Part shown: positions 40,148 to 47,796 of the stretch, piece by piece
Layout: every line of letters begins with the position of its first letter
Position numbering within the stretch: position 1 is the first letter of the stretch
NCBI RefSeq assembly: GCF_028446585.1
Contig: NZ_JAPFQL010000009.1
Coordinates: 1 to 52,551, forward strand
Direction: 5' to 3'
DNA: 52,551 bases
DNA from: Intrasporangium calvum
Lineage (GTDB): Bacteria; Actinomycetota; Actinomycetes; Actinomycetales; Dermatophilaceae
Notes under the pieces: generated by a model
What the model was told of the DNA's origin: nothing
Databases searched by the model: none
What the model saw: only the letters and a program-made list of their open reading frames with translations
Position numbers and translations under genes: made by a program

Positions 40148-41589
40148 GCGCCCGAGTCAGCCGTAGCGTCGGGGAGCTCCTGCTCGAGGCCGACACTGGG
40201 ACCCGAGCGCTGTTGTTCGACGTCACCGGAGACGACGCGCCGGCCATGCTGCGCACGTGGGGTGAAGTGGTCCAGGCCGCTGCCGAACTGTGGTCGGCAC
40301 TGCCGGCCCTCCCTGGGGACCAGTCGGGCCGTGGCCAGCGCATGAACCAGCTCCACGCCATCTCCCAAGGGATGCACCGCACCCAGCTGCGGCAGGGCTG
40401 GCCCGGGGAGGGTCCGTCCGACGAGCGGCTCCTGCGCGTAGCCGAGAACTTCAGTGCTGCACGGGATCTGGTGGCGCGCCACACCTCGTCCAGGTCCGTC
40501 CCGCGATCGGCTGAGTCGATGCGGGACGTCGAAGCCGCCCGGACCCGGACCATGCACGCCCTCTACGTCGGTGCCCACGCCGTCGGCGTCGCTGTCCGCG
40601 AGCACATCCGTGACCTGAAGGAGACGCCAGGCATCGAGAAGGCCTGGACCGGCGCCTCACGTGGCATCCCGCGCGGGCAGGAAGCGCTGAAGCGCCTCAT
40701 GGCGTTCGAGCAGCTCGCCGGCAGCCACCTCGGCGCCGGGCTCGCCACGGCCCTGAGCGGTGAACGTCAAGACGGGTATGCCGGTCTCGCCCGTCTCTCG
40801 GACGCAATCGCCCGCTGGGACCTGCAGGCCCACCGGACCTTGGCCGCGGCCGTGACGCCCGCGAACTTGGCCGCGATCGCGCGGTCCCAAGCCATGGTGC
40901 ACCGCGCGTGTCTCGTGCTGATGCGAGCTGCCGCACACACCGGCGTCGCCGACCCGACGACGTTTGAGGACCGCAGTGCGCCCGCTCTGGAGGCCGCGAT
41001 GCGGACCGCCAGCCATGTGGCCAGCCAGTGGAGCGCCCTGACCAGCCCACAGACGCGCCGGGTGGACCCGCTGCTGTGGTCCGCCGATGCAGAACTCCAA
41101 GCTGCGACGCGTGAACTCATCCACGACAAGACGGTGCTCGCCGAACCCACACTGATCGCCCAGCGTGCAGATCTCCGAGAGGCTGCACCGGTCGTCGCGG
41201 TCGCGACCGCCGCAGCTGTGGAGCTCGGCTGCGCCGTCCGTGATGCCGTGAACGATAGGACGCTCACAGGGCCCGCTCAGGCAATGATCAAGTTGGCCCG
41301 CCAGGCGATGGCTGCCCCAGGACCAGGCGACCTCGACGACCTCGGGGAGAGCGTCAGCGCGAGCGACCTTCACCACAACCGGCTGATCCCGCTGATAGCC
41401 CGGGTCCGCGACGTACTCGCTCGAAGCAGCGCTGAGAACATCGAGCGGGCCGCCGATGCGTCCTCCGCTGTCAGTGCGCACTGGCGCCCGCGATCGCCCG
41501 CGGGCACCCAGCCCGAAGCGACCCAAAGCCGGCACGCCGTGCACGTCCCCTCGCCGGCTGCCAGTCTGTGTGGGCCGGCGATCTCATGA
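40144..41589 (+). CDS. Uncharacterised 481-residue helical protein
   Basis: This is an almost entirely alpha-helical, Ala-rich protein without membrane segments, signal peptide or nucleotide-binding motif. Regular heptad-like stretches (NLAAIARSQAMVHRACLVLM and ATRELIHDKTVLAEPTLIAQ) suggest a rod or bundle. The start is the ATG that overlaps the preceding stop; the frame is open farther upstream but only as overlap. It forms an operon with the 118-residue protein. Such two-gene units of unknown function occur in actinobacterial ICE cargo. Nothing in the sequence identifies a role. Confidence 0.65.
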   Translation: MSARVSRSVGELLLEADTGTRALLFDVTGDDAPAMLRTWGEVVQAAAELWSALPALPGDQSGRGQRMNQLHAISQGMHRTQLRQGWPGEGPSDERLLRVAENFSAARDLVARHTSSRSVPRSAESMRDVEAARTRTMHALYVGAHAVGVAVREHIRDLKETPGIEKAWTGASRGIPRGQEALKRLMAFEQLAGSHLGAGLATALSGERQDGYAGLARLSDAIARWDLQAHRTLAAAVTPANLAAIARSQAMVHRACLVLMRAAAHTGVADPTTFEDRSAPALEAAMRTASHVASQWSALTSPQTRRVDPLLWSADAELQAATRELIHDKTVLAEPTLIAQRADLREAAPVVAVATAAAVELGCAVRDAVNDRTLTGPAQAMIKLARQAMAAPGPGDLDDLGESVSASDLHHNRLIPLIARVRDVLARSSAENIERAADASSAVSAHWRPRSPAGTQPEATQSRHAVHVPSPAASLCGPAIS

Positions 41590-42455
41590 CCTGGTCGCCG
41601 CGCGCGCCTCGCCCGTCGGGCGCGATGTGGCGTAGTTGGACCCTCAGGATCTAGAACCCAAATCGACACGTAGATCGACCGCTGCGGCCCCTGCCCACTT
41701 GCTGGCAGGGGCCGCGTCGTCCTGCCGCTCGTTGGCTCGATACCTGTCCTGTCGAGGTCACTGTCCACCTTGGCGCGCCGCAGACGCTCTCCCATCAGAG
41801 TCAATGCGGCCTCTGCCAGCTGCCCAGTCCCGCGGGGAGGCGTGCAGGTGCTGGGTGTGTGTCTACTTGAAGTGGACATGTGTGTGGGAATCCCCCCCAA
41901 AGGCCGACCTCGCGTCGATTCCAGCCCACGCCGTCGAGCCCGCCCTCCTTTCGAGAGCAGGCTGTTCGCTGACCCTCGGAGGGTGTGCGCACGCCCGCAC
42001 CGAGGGCGACCCACGCCGGTTCGTGGGCCTAGAGGTCAATCACCGGGGCCGTCATCGTTTTGGTGTCGCGGCTGAGGGCCTGTCCAGCGCCGCGTCATAC
42101 CGTGGCTAGCCCATGGGCAGCCCCTCGGCCCCGCTGCTCGAGGTGGCGGTCACGTCCGCTTGGGGAGGGAACCCCACGTGTCTGGCCATGCCCACGGTGG
42201 TGCTACCTCCTTGTGGGCCGTCTGAAGAGTGGCCGGGATCTGTGCTGCTGGCTCGACGAGCCGGACGGCGTTGACACGACACGGGGGCCTCCTCTCCACC
42301 ATCCCTATGGAGGGATGCCACGGTCCGGCGGTCACCTGAACGGGAGAAACTTCGGACGCCACGTGGACGACCCGCTGGGCCGTGATCGTGTAAGCGCGAC
42401 TCAGTCCCTTAGGGCTAGTGAGACCCACTCGAAGTCCCCGTGAGAGGTGCCGAAC
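41590..42455. other. 866-base stretch without a convincing gene
   Basis: All frames here are short or have the Arg/Pro/Ser-rich look of chance translation in G+C-rich DNA. A segment on the minus strand around 41690-41800 (RLRRAKVDSDLDRTGIEP) is slightly more natural and could be a gene remnant. The stretch precedes the excisionase-like and integrase genes and should hold their promoter, but I could not pick one out. Confidence 0.5.
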
Positions 42456-42662
42456 ATGACGAGCGAAAAGCCGAGCGGGGTCGACACATCGACTCCGCCC
42501 CTGTGGACCATTCACGACGTTTCGACCTTCCTGGCTGTCCCAGTTGGCACGCTGTACCAGTGGCGCCATCGAGGGGAGGGGCCGCCGGCTATGCGCCTCG
42601 GCCGGCACCTGCGATTCGACCCTGGCGCGGTGAAGCGTTGGGCCCTAGACCAGGTGGCGTAG
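42456..42662 (+). CDS. Excisionase-like helix-turn-helix protein
   Basis: This is a 68-residue DNA-binding protein of the HTH_17 type (WTIHDVSTFLAVPVGTLYQW, then AMRLGRHLRFDPGAVKRWAL). The ATG has GAGAGG 8 bases upstream; an earlier in-frame GTG is less well placed. It lies 71 bases before the integrase on the same strand. This is the standard place of the recombination directionality factor that drives excision of the element. The assignment rests on fold and position. Confidence 0.82.
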   Translation: MTSEKPSGVDTSTPPLWTIHDVSTFLAVPVGTLYQWRHRGEGPPAMRLGRHLRFDPGAVKRWALDQVA

Positions 42663-42733
42663 ATGAGGGAGCAACAGGTGGCGGCAGGCACCCGGCGCCG
42701 CCGGTCATGCCGCGACGCAGAATGGCGTGACTG

Positions 42734-43819
42734 ATGGCCTCCATCGTCCGTCGGCCGAGCGGTCGCTGGCAGGCCACCTACACGGCCTACGGTCGCGAGT
42801 TCTCGAAGAGCTTTGACCGAAAGGTCGACGCCGTGGCCTGGGCGCGCAGCGCCGAGCAGGACATTCAGCGCGGTGCGTGGATGGATCCCAGGCGGTCACG
42901 CATAGCCGTCGACAAGTGGATCGATATCTGGCTGCCCACGCGTAGGTCGGACCTGCGAGCCACCTCATTCGAGCGACTGCAGTCCATCTGCGACCGCCAT
43001 ATCCGGCCGTGGTGGGGGCAGCGGCAGCTCGACCACATCACGAACGCTGAGGTGCGGCGCTGGTCGGCAGATCTGCAGCATCACCTCGCACCTCGAACCG
43101 CGCGGAAGGTACTTCTTGCGTTCCGGCAGCTCTTGTCCGCCGCCGTGGACGACCGCCGGCTCGCCGTCAACCCTGCCGCTCGCGTACCGATGCCGGCCGA
43201 TCACGGCGCAGAGCGAGCGTGGATGTCCCTCGAGGAGGCCGTCGCCCTTCGTGATGCCATCGACCCCAAGTACCGCGCGGTCGTCCTCCTCGGCTACTGG
43301 TGCGGCCTGAGGTTCGGAGAGCTCAGTGCACTGCGCCGGTGTGACGTGGACGTCGAGCGATCCCGCATCCTGGTTCGCCGGACCGCTCAGCAGGCGAGTG
43401 GGAGGATCACGTTCGGTCCACCCAAAACCGGGGCCGGACGGCGCACTGTGCCCGTGTCGCGGACCGTCATGCGAGAGCTCTGCGAGTACATGGACGCGTA
43501 CACGGACACCTCGGCGGAGTCTCTCCTTGTGACGACCGCGGCGGACACCCCACTGAACCGGCAGAACTTCCTACGCCGCGTCTGGCGCCCTGCTCTCAAG
43601 AGCGCCGGGCTCCCAGCCGAGCTCACGCCGCACAGCATGCGCCATGGATATGCGTCGTTGCTCATCTCCGGCGGATTCTCCGTCAAGGAGGTATCGCAGT
43701 GGTGCGGCCATGCATCGACCTCCATCACCCTGTCCGTCTACGCGCATGTGGCGAGCCAGCAGGAGGACGACGCGCCCGAGCGTCTCGAGACGCTCCTGTC
43801 AGGCTTTGACACTGACTGA
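42734..43819 (+). CDS. Tyrosine-recombinase integrase
   Basis: This is a 361-residue phage-type integrase. An N-terminal arm-binding segment (RRPSGRWQATYTAYGREF) and a SAM-like core-binding domain (about 55-150) precede the catalytic domain. The catalytic residues are all present: R193 (GLRFGEL), K231 (PPKTGAGRR), H300 and R303 (HSMRHGYAS), H326 (GHAS) and nucleophile Y336 (SVYAHV). It inserts and excises the element at the adjacent tRNA-Arg gene, whose 3' end begins 137 bases beyond the stop. The gene is intact, so the element may still be mobile. Confidence 0.94.
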   Translation: MASIVRRPSGRWQATYTAYGREFSKSFDRKVDAVAWARSAEQDIQRGAWMDPRRSRIAVDKWIDIWLPTRRSDLRATSFERLQSICDRHIRPWWGQRQLDHITNAEVRRWSADLQHHLAPRTARKVLLAFRQLLSAAVDDRRLAVNPAARVPMPADHGAERAWMSLEEAVALRDAIDPKYRAVVLLGYWCGLRFGELSALRRCDVDVERSRILVRRTAQQASGRITFGPPKTGAGRRTVPVSRTVMRELCEYMDAYTDTSAESLLVTTAADTPLNRQNFLRRVWRPALKSAGLPAELTPHSMRHGYASLLISGGFSVKEVSQWCGHASTSITLSVYAHVASQQEDDAPERLETLLSGFDTD

Positions 43820-43956
43820 CGCGGGTTCATCCGACCGCTCGCGAAATCTCTGACGGAATTCTGGCGGAACTTCGGGTCTCTCAGGCCACACTCAGACGGC
43901 TCTGGAAGGCCTGATAGATTCGCGTTTTCGCAGGTCAGGGCCACAATGGCGCGGAG

Positions 43957-43985
43957 TGCCCCCGGCAGGATTCGAACCTGCGACA
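43957..43985. other. Predicted right attachment site (att) in the tRNA 3' end
   Basis: Tyrosine integrases next to tRNA genes usually recombine within the T-arm to 3'-end part of the tRNA. The exact core cannot be set without the left end of the element, which should carry a direct repeat of this sequence. Confidence 0.5.
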
Positions 43986-44029
43986 CCCGCTTTAGGAGAG
44001 CGGTGCTCTATCCCCTGAGCTACGAGGGC
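43957..44029 (-). tRNA. tRNA-Arg (anticodon CCU)
   Basis: The minus strand folds as a full tRNA. The acceptor stem is GCCCTCG with CGGGGGC and one G-U pair. The anticodon stem CCGCT/AGCGG carries the loop CTCCTAA, giving anticodon CCU. The T-arm is GCAGG-TTCGAAT-CCTGC, and the discriminator base is A. CCA is not encoded. The 3' end faces the integrase, as expected for an integration target. Confidence 0.96.
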
Positions 44030-44131
44030 GGGACAGCCCGGCCATTGTGTCAGGTCGTCCCACTGTGCTCCGAATTGGTCGCCGAGGCACTGCCGGCACT
44101 CGTGTGCGGTGCCGCCCAAGAACTCCGGGCC

Positions 44132-44195
44132 GTATGCCGCTGGGCTCGCCCCGCGCCCACCCGACCCTGGGAGCGGAGCCGGCTCAGCGGCATAC
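44132..44195. repeat. Palindromic intergenic element, copy 1
   Basis: This 64-base element has 23-base imperfect inverted arms. The left arm begins GTATGCCGCTGGGCTCGCCC and the right arm ends GGCTCAGCGGCATAC. The left arm is identical over 23 bases to that of copy 2 at 47576. It lies upstream of the carboxypeptidase gene and can form a long hairpin, resembling REP-type elements or a terminator. Confidence 0.85.
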
Positions 44196-44309
44196 GGCAG
44201 CCTCTGTCGTCGACCAAGAGGTTGGGGTGGCGCGATCTCCGCGAGAGTGGCAGTGTGATCTGAGTCACTTCGCCACGGAAGCTGACATCACGAACTGCAG
44301 GGGGATGCG

Positions 44310-47300
44310 ATGCGGCGTCTGCGTGTGTTCATGCTTGTCTCGGCAATGGTCGGCGCGCTGCTCGTCGGGCTGACCCCGGCGGCGTCGAGCAGCCCGCCGG
44401 GCGGTGGAGAGCTCGACGCCTACACGGCGGTCGTCACGCCCGAGCAGCTGGGTGAGCTGGCGAGACAAGGGCATGACCTCCACGAGGGGCGCACGACGAG
44501 CGCCAACGAGGTCACTGTCGACCTCATCCTGACCCCGGCCCAGCGGGACCAGCTGCGCAAGCAGGGCATCGACCCGCAGCTGACGCGCGTCAAGGGCGGC
44601 AAGACGGTCAAGGAGTTCGCGGCTGCTGAGGCGGCCGGCGGCTTCACCGTGTGGCGTTCGTGGGACGAGCCGGGCGGCATCAGGGACCAGCTCGTGCAGG
44701 CGGCCGCCGCCAACCCGCAGGTCGCCAAGCTCGTCAAGATCGGCACGACAGTCCAGGGCCGCGACATCCTCGCGATCAAGCTGACCCAGGGCGCGAACGG
44801 CATCGCCGACGGGAGCCGCCCCGCCGTCCTCTACAGCGCGACCCAGCACGCTCGCGAGTGGATCTCCACCGAGATCGACCGTCGGCTGATGAACTGGTAC
44901 ATCGACCGGTGGCGCGCCAACGACCCCGCCGTGCGCAGCCTCCTGCAGTCGACGGAGCTGTGGTTCGTCCCGGTCGCCAACCCGGACGGCTACCAGTACA
45001 CGTTCGAGGTCGAGCGTCTGTGGCGAAAGAACCTGCGCGACAACAACAATGACGGCCTGATCGCCACCGGTGACGGCGTCGACCTCAACCGCAACTTCCC
45101 CAACCACTGGGCCTACGACGAGGAGGGCTCCTCCTCCATCCAGTCGAGCGAGACCTACCGGGGCACCGCGCCCGTGTCCGAGCCGGAGACGGCCGCGATG
45201 AAGGGCCTGCTGGACAAGATCGGGTTCGCCTTCCAGGTCAACTACCACTCCAACGGCCAGTGGCTGCTCTACGCCGAGGGCTGGCAGATCGGCACGCCCA
45301 CCGCCGACGACCCGATCTACTACGCCATGTCGGGCAACCTCGACGAGCCCGCCATCAAGGACTTCCACCCCGGCCTCAGCTCGGACGTCCTCTACGTCAC
45401 CAACGGCGAGACGACCGACTACGCCCACGTCGCGACGGGCGCCCTCGCCTGGACCCCCGAGCTGTCGGCTGGGTGTGACGGCTGTGGCTTCGTCTTCCCG
45501 GACGACGAGACCCTCGTGCAGGAGGAGTTCGAGCGCAACCTGCCCTTCGCCCAGTCCGTGGCGAAGTCGGCCCTTGACCCGGACGACCCGGTGTCCGTGC
45601 TCGGCATCGACACCAAGCCCTTCTATTTGGAGAGCGACGACCCGTACAAGAGGGGCAACCCGCACACGGATCTGACCTTCGCCTACTCCTACGGCGACCC
45701 GCAGCCCGTGGCCGTCATCGCCAAGCGCAGCCTCGGCGCGGTCACGGTGAAGTGGCAGGTCAACGGCGGTGCCGTCAAGTCTGCCCCCACGTCCGAGTGG
45801 GCTGGGGGAGAGCGATACTCGCCGGCCGCCACTCACTACCGCCAGATGCGCGGCGTCGTCACGGGCACGAGTCCCGGCGACTCGGTCAAGGTCTGGTTCG
45901 AGGGCGGCGGCGCCACCAGCCCGTCGTTCACCTACCAGGCTGTGTCCGAGACCGGCAACCGCGTCGTCGTCGTCGCGGCCGAGGACTACACCGGGGCCTC
46001 CCCGCTGCAGAAGGGGACCGGTCCCCACTACGTCGACTACTACCTCGACGCGCTCAAGGCCAACGGCGTGCAGGCCGACGTCTACGACGTCGACGCCCGG
46101 GGCCGCACGGCTCCCGACCTGCTCGGCGTGCTGAGTCACTACGACGCCGCGATCTGGTACTCGGCCGACGACATCATCACCCGCACCCCCGGCCGCGGGC
46201 CGGGCAACGTCGACCGGCTCGCGCTCGACGAGATGCTCGAGTTCCGCGCCTACCTCAACGAGGGCGGCAGGGTCGCCTACACGAGCGACTTCGCCGGCAA
46301 CCAGTACACCGGCAATGTCGGCGGCCAGCTCTACGACCCCAAGGGCGAGATCGCCTGTGTGCCATTGCCAGCCGGCGTCGACGAGCGTCGCTGCCTGCCG
46401 CTCGCCGGTTCGGGTGACGGGACCAACGACGTCCTGCAGTACTGGTTCGGCGGCTACGTCGCCGTCGAGGGGGACGGGCTCGACGCCCAGGGCAAGACCT
46501 TCGGCGTGAACGGCATCGACGACCCCTTCACCGGCCTCACCTGGACCCTCAACGGGCCCAAGAGCGCCAAGAACCAGGACGACACGATGTCCTATGTCGC
46601 GACGAGCGGGATCCTCCCGGTCGAGGAGTTCAAGGAGTTCGAGAGCTGGCCGTCGGCCGTGTGGGACAAGCCGGGCGGGCCCTACGCCCCGCACACCGGG
46701 GAGCAGTACGCCTACTCGCAGATCGCCGACATCTCCTACAAGCGACTGACCCGCACCATCACCGTGCCGTCCGGGGGGACCACCCTCTCCTTCTGGACCT
46801 CCTACGACACCGAGCCGGCCTGGGACTACCTCTTCGTCGAGGCCCGCACCGCCGGCGGGGAGGACTGGACGACACTTCCGGACCAGAACGGCCACACCAC
46901 CACCTCCACCGGCGACAGCTGTGCCGAGGGCTGGCGTGACCTGCACCCGCAGCTCGACCACTACCAGACGTGGGACAGCGAGACGGGCGCGTGCACGCCG
47001 ACCGGCACGACCGGCTCGTGGAACGCCGCGAGCGGCAACTCCGGTGCCTGGCAGCAGTGGTCCGTCGACCTGTCCGCCTACGCCGGTGGCCAGGTCGAGG
47101 TCTCCATCGCCTATGCGAGCGACTGGGCCGTCCAGGGCCTGGGCGTGTTCGTCGACGACATCGTCGTGTCGACCGGAGAGGGAAACACGTCCTTCGAATC
47201 CGGGCTCGAGGGCTGGGACGTCAGCGGCGCGCCTGAGGGCGGCGGCTCCAACGCGAACGACTGGATCGCCACCGACGCCTCCGGCTTCCCCGTCGGGGCC

Positions 47301-47411
47301 GCCATCTCCACCCCGGACACGCTGCTCATGGGCTTCGGCCTCGAGGGTGTGACGGGTTCGGAGGGACGCGTCGCCGTGATGGGTCGCGTGCTCGACCACC
47401 TGCTCCCGTGA
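44310..47411 (+). CDS. Secreted zinc carboxypeptidase (M14), immune-inhibitor-A-like C-terminus
   Basis: This is a 1033-residue exported protein. The signal peptide spans residues 1-27 with an A-S-S cleavage region. The M14 domain (about 110-410) has zinc ligands H180 and E183 (SATQHAREW) and H313 (VNYHSNG). Substrate-binding residues lie in VANPDGYQ and DLNRNFPN, and the catalytic glutamate is in WTPELSAG (E384). About 600 further residues hold beta-rich domains, including two jelly-roll-like segments such as FESGLEGWDVSGAP near the end, as in immune inhibitor A-type proteases. It degrades peptides outside the cell. It looks like a resident chromosomal gene just beyond the ICE. Confidence 0.9.
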   Translation: MRRLRVFMLVSAMVGALLVGLTPAASSSPPGGGELDAYTAVVTPEQLGELARQGHDLHEGRTTSANEVTVDLILTPAQRDQLRKQGIDPQLTRVKGGKTVKEFAAAEAAGGFTVWRSWDEPGGIRDQLVQAAAANPQVAKLVKIGTTVQGRDILAIKLTQGANGIADGSRPAVLYSATQHAREWISTEIDRRLMNWYIDRWRANDPAVRSLLQSTELWFVPVANPDGYQYTFEVERLWRKNLRDNNNDGLIATGDGVDLNRNFPNHWAYDEEGSSSIQSSETYRGTAPVSEPETAAMKGLLDKIGFAFQVNYHSNGQWLLYAEGWQIGTPTADDPIYYAMSGNLDEPAIKDFHPGLSSDVLYVTNGETTDYAHVATGALAWTPELSAGCDGCGFVFPDDETLVQEEFERNLPFAQSVAKSALDPDDPVSVLGIDTKPFYLESDDPYKRGNPHTDLTFAYSYGDPQPVAVIAKRSLGAVTVKWQVNGGAVKSAPTSEWAGGERYSPAATHYRQMRGVVTGTSPGDSVKVWFEGGGATSPSFTYQAVSETGNRVVVVAAEDYTGASPLQKGTGPHYVDYYLDALKANGVQADVYDVDARGRTAPDLLGVLSHYDAAIWYSADDIITRTPGRGPGNVDRLALDEMLEFRAYLNEGGRVAYTSDFAGNQYTGNVGGQLYDPKGEIACVPLPAGVDERRCLPLAGSGDGTNDVLQYWFGGYVAVEGDGLDAQGKTFGVNGIDDPFTGLTWTLNGPKSAKNQDDTMSYVATSGILPVEEFKEFESWPSAVWDKPGGPYAPHTGEQYAYSQIADISYKRLTRTITVPSGGTTLSFWTSYDTEPAWDYLFVEARTAGGEDWTTLPDQNGHTTTSTGDSCAEGWRDLHPQLDHYQTWDSETGACTPTGTTGSWNAASGNSGAWQQWSVDLSAYAGGQVEVSIAYASDWAVQGLGVFVDDIVVSTGEGNTSFESGLEGWDVSGAPEGGGSNANDWIATDASGFPVGAAISTPDTLLMGFGLEGVTGSEGRVAVMGRVLDHLLP

Positions 47412-47572
47412 CCCGGCTGCGTGACCGCAAGCGCATCGAGGCTCCGACTCCAGGCTCCGAGGGTGACCCCCACAAGACGTGGGTGGACCTCGACGGCGGT
47501 GTCGTTCACCTGACCCTCCCGCCGGAGCGCGCGATGTCAGGTCGTCTCGAGGACGCCGAAGGACCCACCTGA
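47408..47572 (+). CDS. Small protein overlapping the carboxypeptidase stop
   Basis: This is a 54-residue protein starting at a GTG that overlaps the carboxypeptidase stop (GTGA) and ending just before the palindrome at 47576. Composition is natural: a basic N-terminus, then KTWVDLDGGVVHLTLPPERA. The overlap implies coupled translation with the carboxypeptidase. No family is recognised, and it has no membrane segment or signal peptide. Confidence 0.55.
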   Translation: MTRLRDRKRIEAPTPGSEGDPHKTWVDLDGGVVHLTLPPERAMSGRLEDAEGPT

Positions 47573-47575
47573 GCC

Positions 47576-47640
47576 GTATGCCGCTGGGCTCGCCCCGCAC
47601 GGACGCCACCTTTGGGCGCGGGGCCGGCTCAGCGGCATAC
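47576..47640. repeat. Palindromic intergenic element, copy 2
   Basis: This 65-base element has 23-base arms pairing at 20 positions. Its left arm is identical to copy 1 at 44132. It starts 3 bases after the stop of the 54-residue protein, so it may also end transcription of the carboxypeptidase operon. Confidence 0.85.
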
Positions 47641-47676
47641 GACATCTGGCGGCCATGTCCGGACCCACCCTGTGAC

Positions 47677-47747
47677 GCAACACGCCCGGAACCGGTGAAC
47701 TCACCGTGCTGCCACCGGTGTGAGTTTTGTGGCGCCGGGCGTGTTGC
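47677..47747. repeat. Nested inverted repeat before the helicase gene
   Basis: Outer arms of 13 bases, GCAACACGCCCGG and CCGGGCGTGTTGC, are perfect complements. Inside them, AACTCAC (47698-47704) pairs with GTGAGTT (47720-47726). The element lies 50 bases upstream of the helicase-nuclease start and unlike the two preceding palindromes. It could be a small mobile palindrome or a regulatory hairpin. Confidence 0.8.
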
Positions 47748-47796
47748 GGCGCCTGCCGGTGGCCTCTGGGGTGACCTTCTTGGTTAGCCTGCAGGA

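Larger units (their letters stand above)
1..43956. mobile_element. Integrative conjugative element, right part, in tRNA-Arg
   Basis: The span contains T4SS-type transfer genes, a VirB4-like ATPase, a VirD4-like coupling protein, a MobF relaxase, an excisionase-like HTH protein and a tyrosine integrase. The integrase ends 137 bases from the 3' end of a tRNA-Arg gene, the classic arrangement of an element integrated into a tRNA. The left boundary is not in the window, because a truncated transfer gene already reads in from base 1. No replication initiator or partition gene is seen, which favours an ICE over an integrated plasmid. Cargo includes a sugar-use operon and a defence island. The right boundary is inferred from the tRNA and was not shown by finding both att repeats. 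Confidence 0.85.

Noticed and set aside
1-43956. Interpretation as an integrated plasmid or prophage
   Set aside because: No replication initiator, partition, capsid, tail or terminase genes; T4SS genes and a MobF relaxase fit an ICE.
44265-47645. Very long minus-strand frame opposite the carboxypeptidase
   Set aside because: It is a shadow frame typical of G+C-rich DNA; the plus-strand gene has signal peptide and catalytic motifs.
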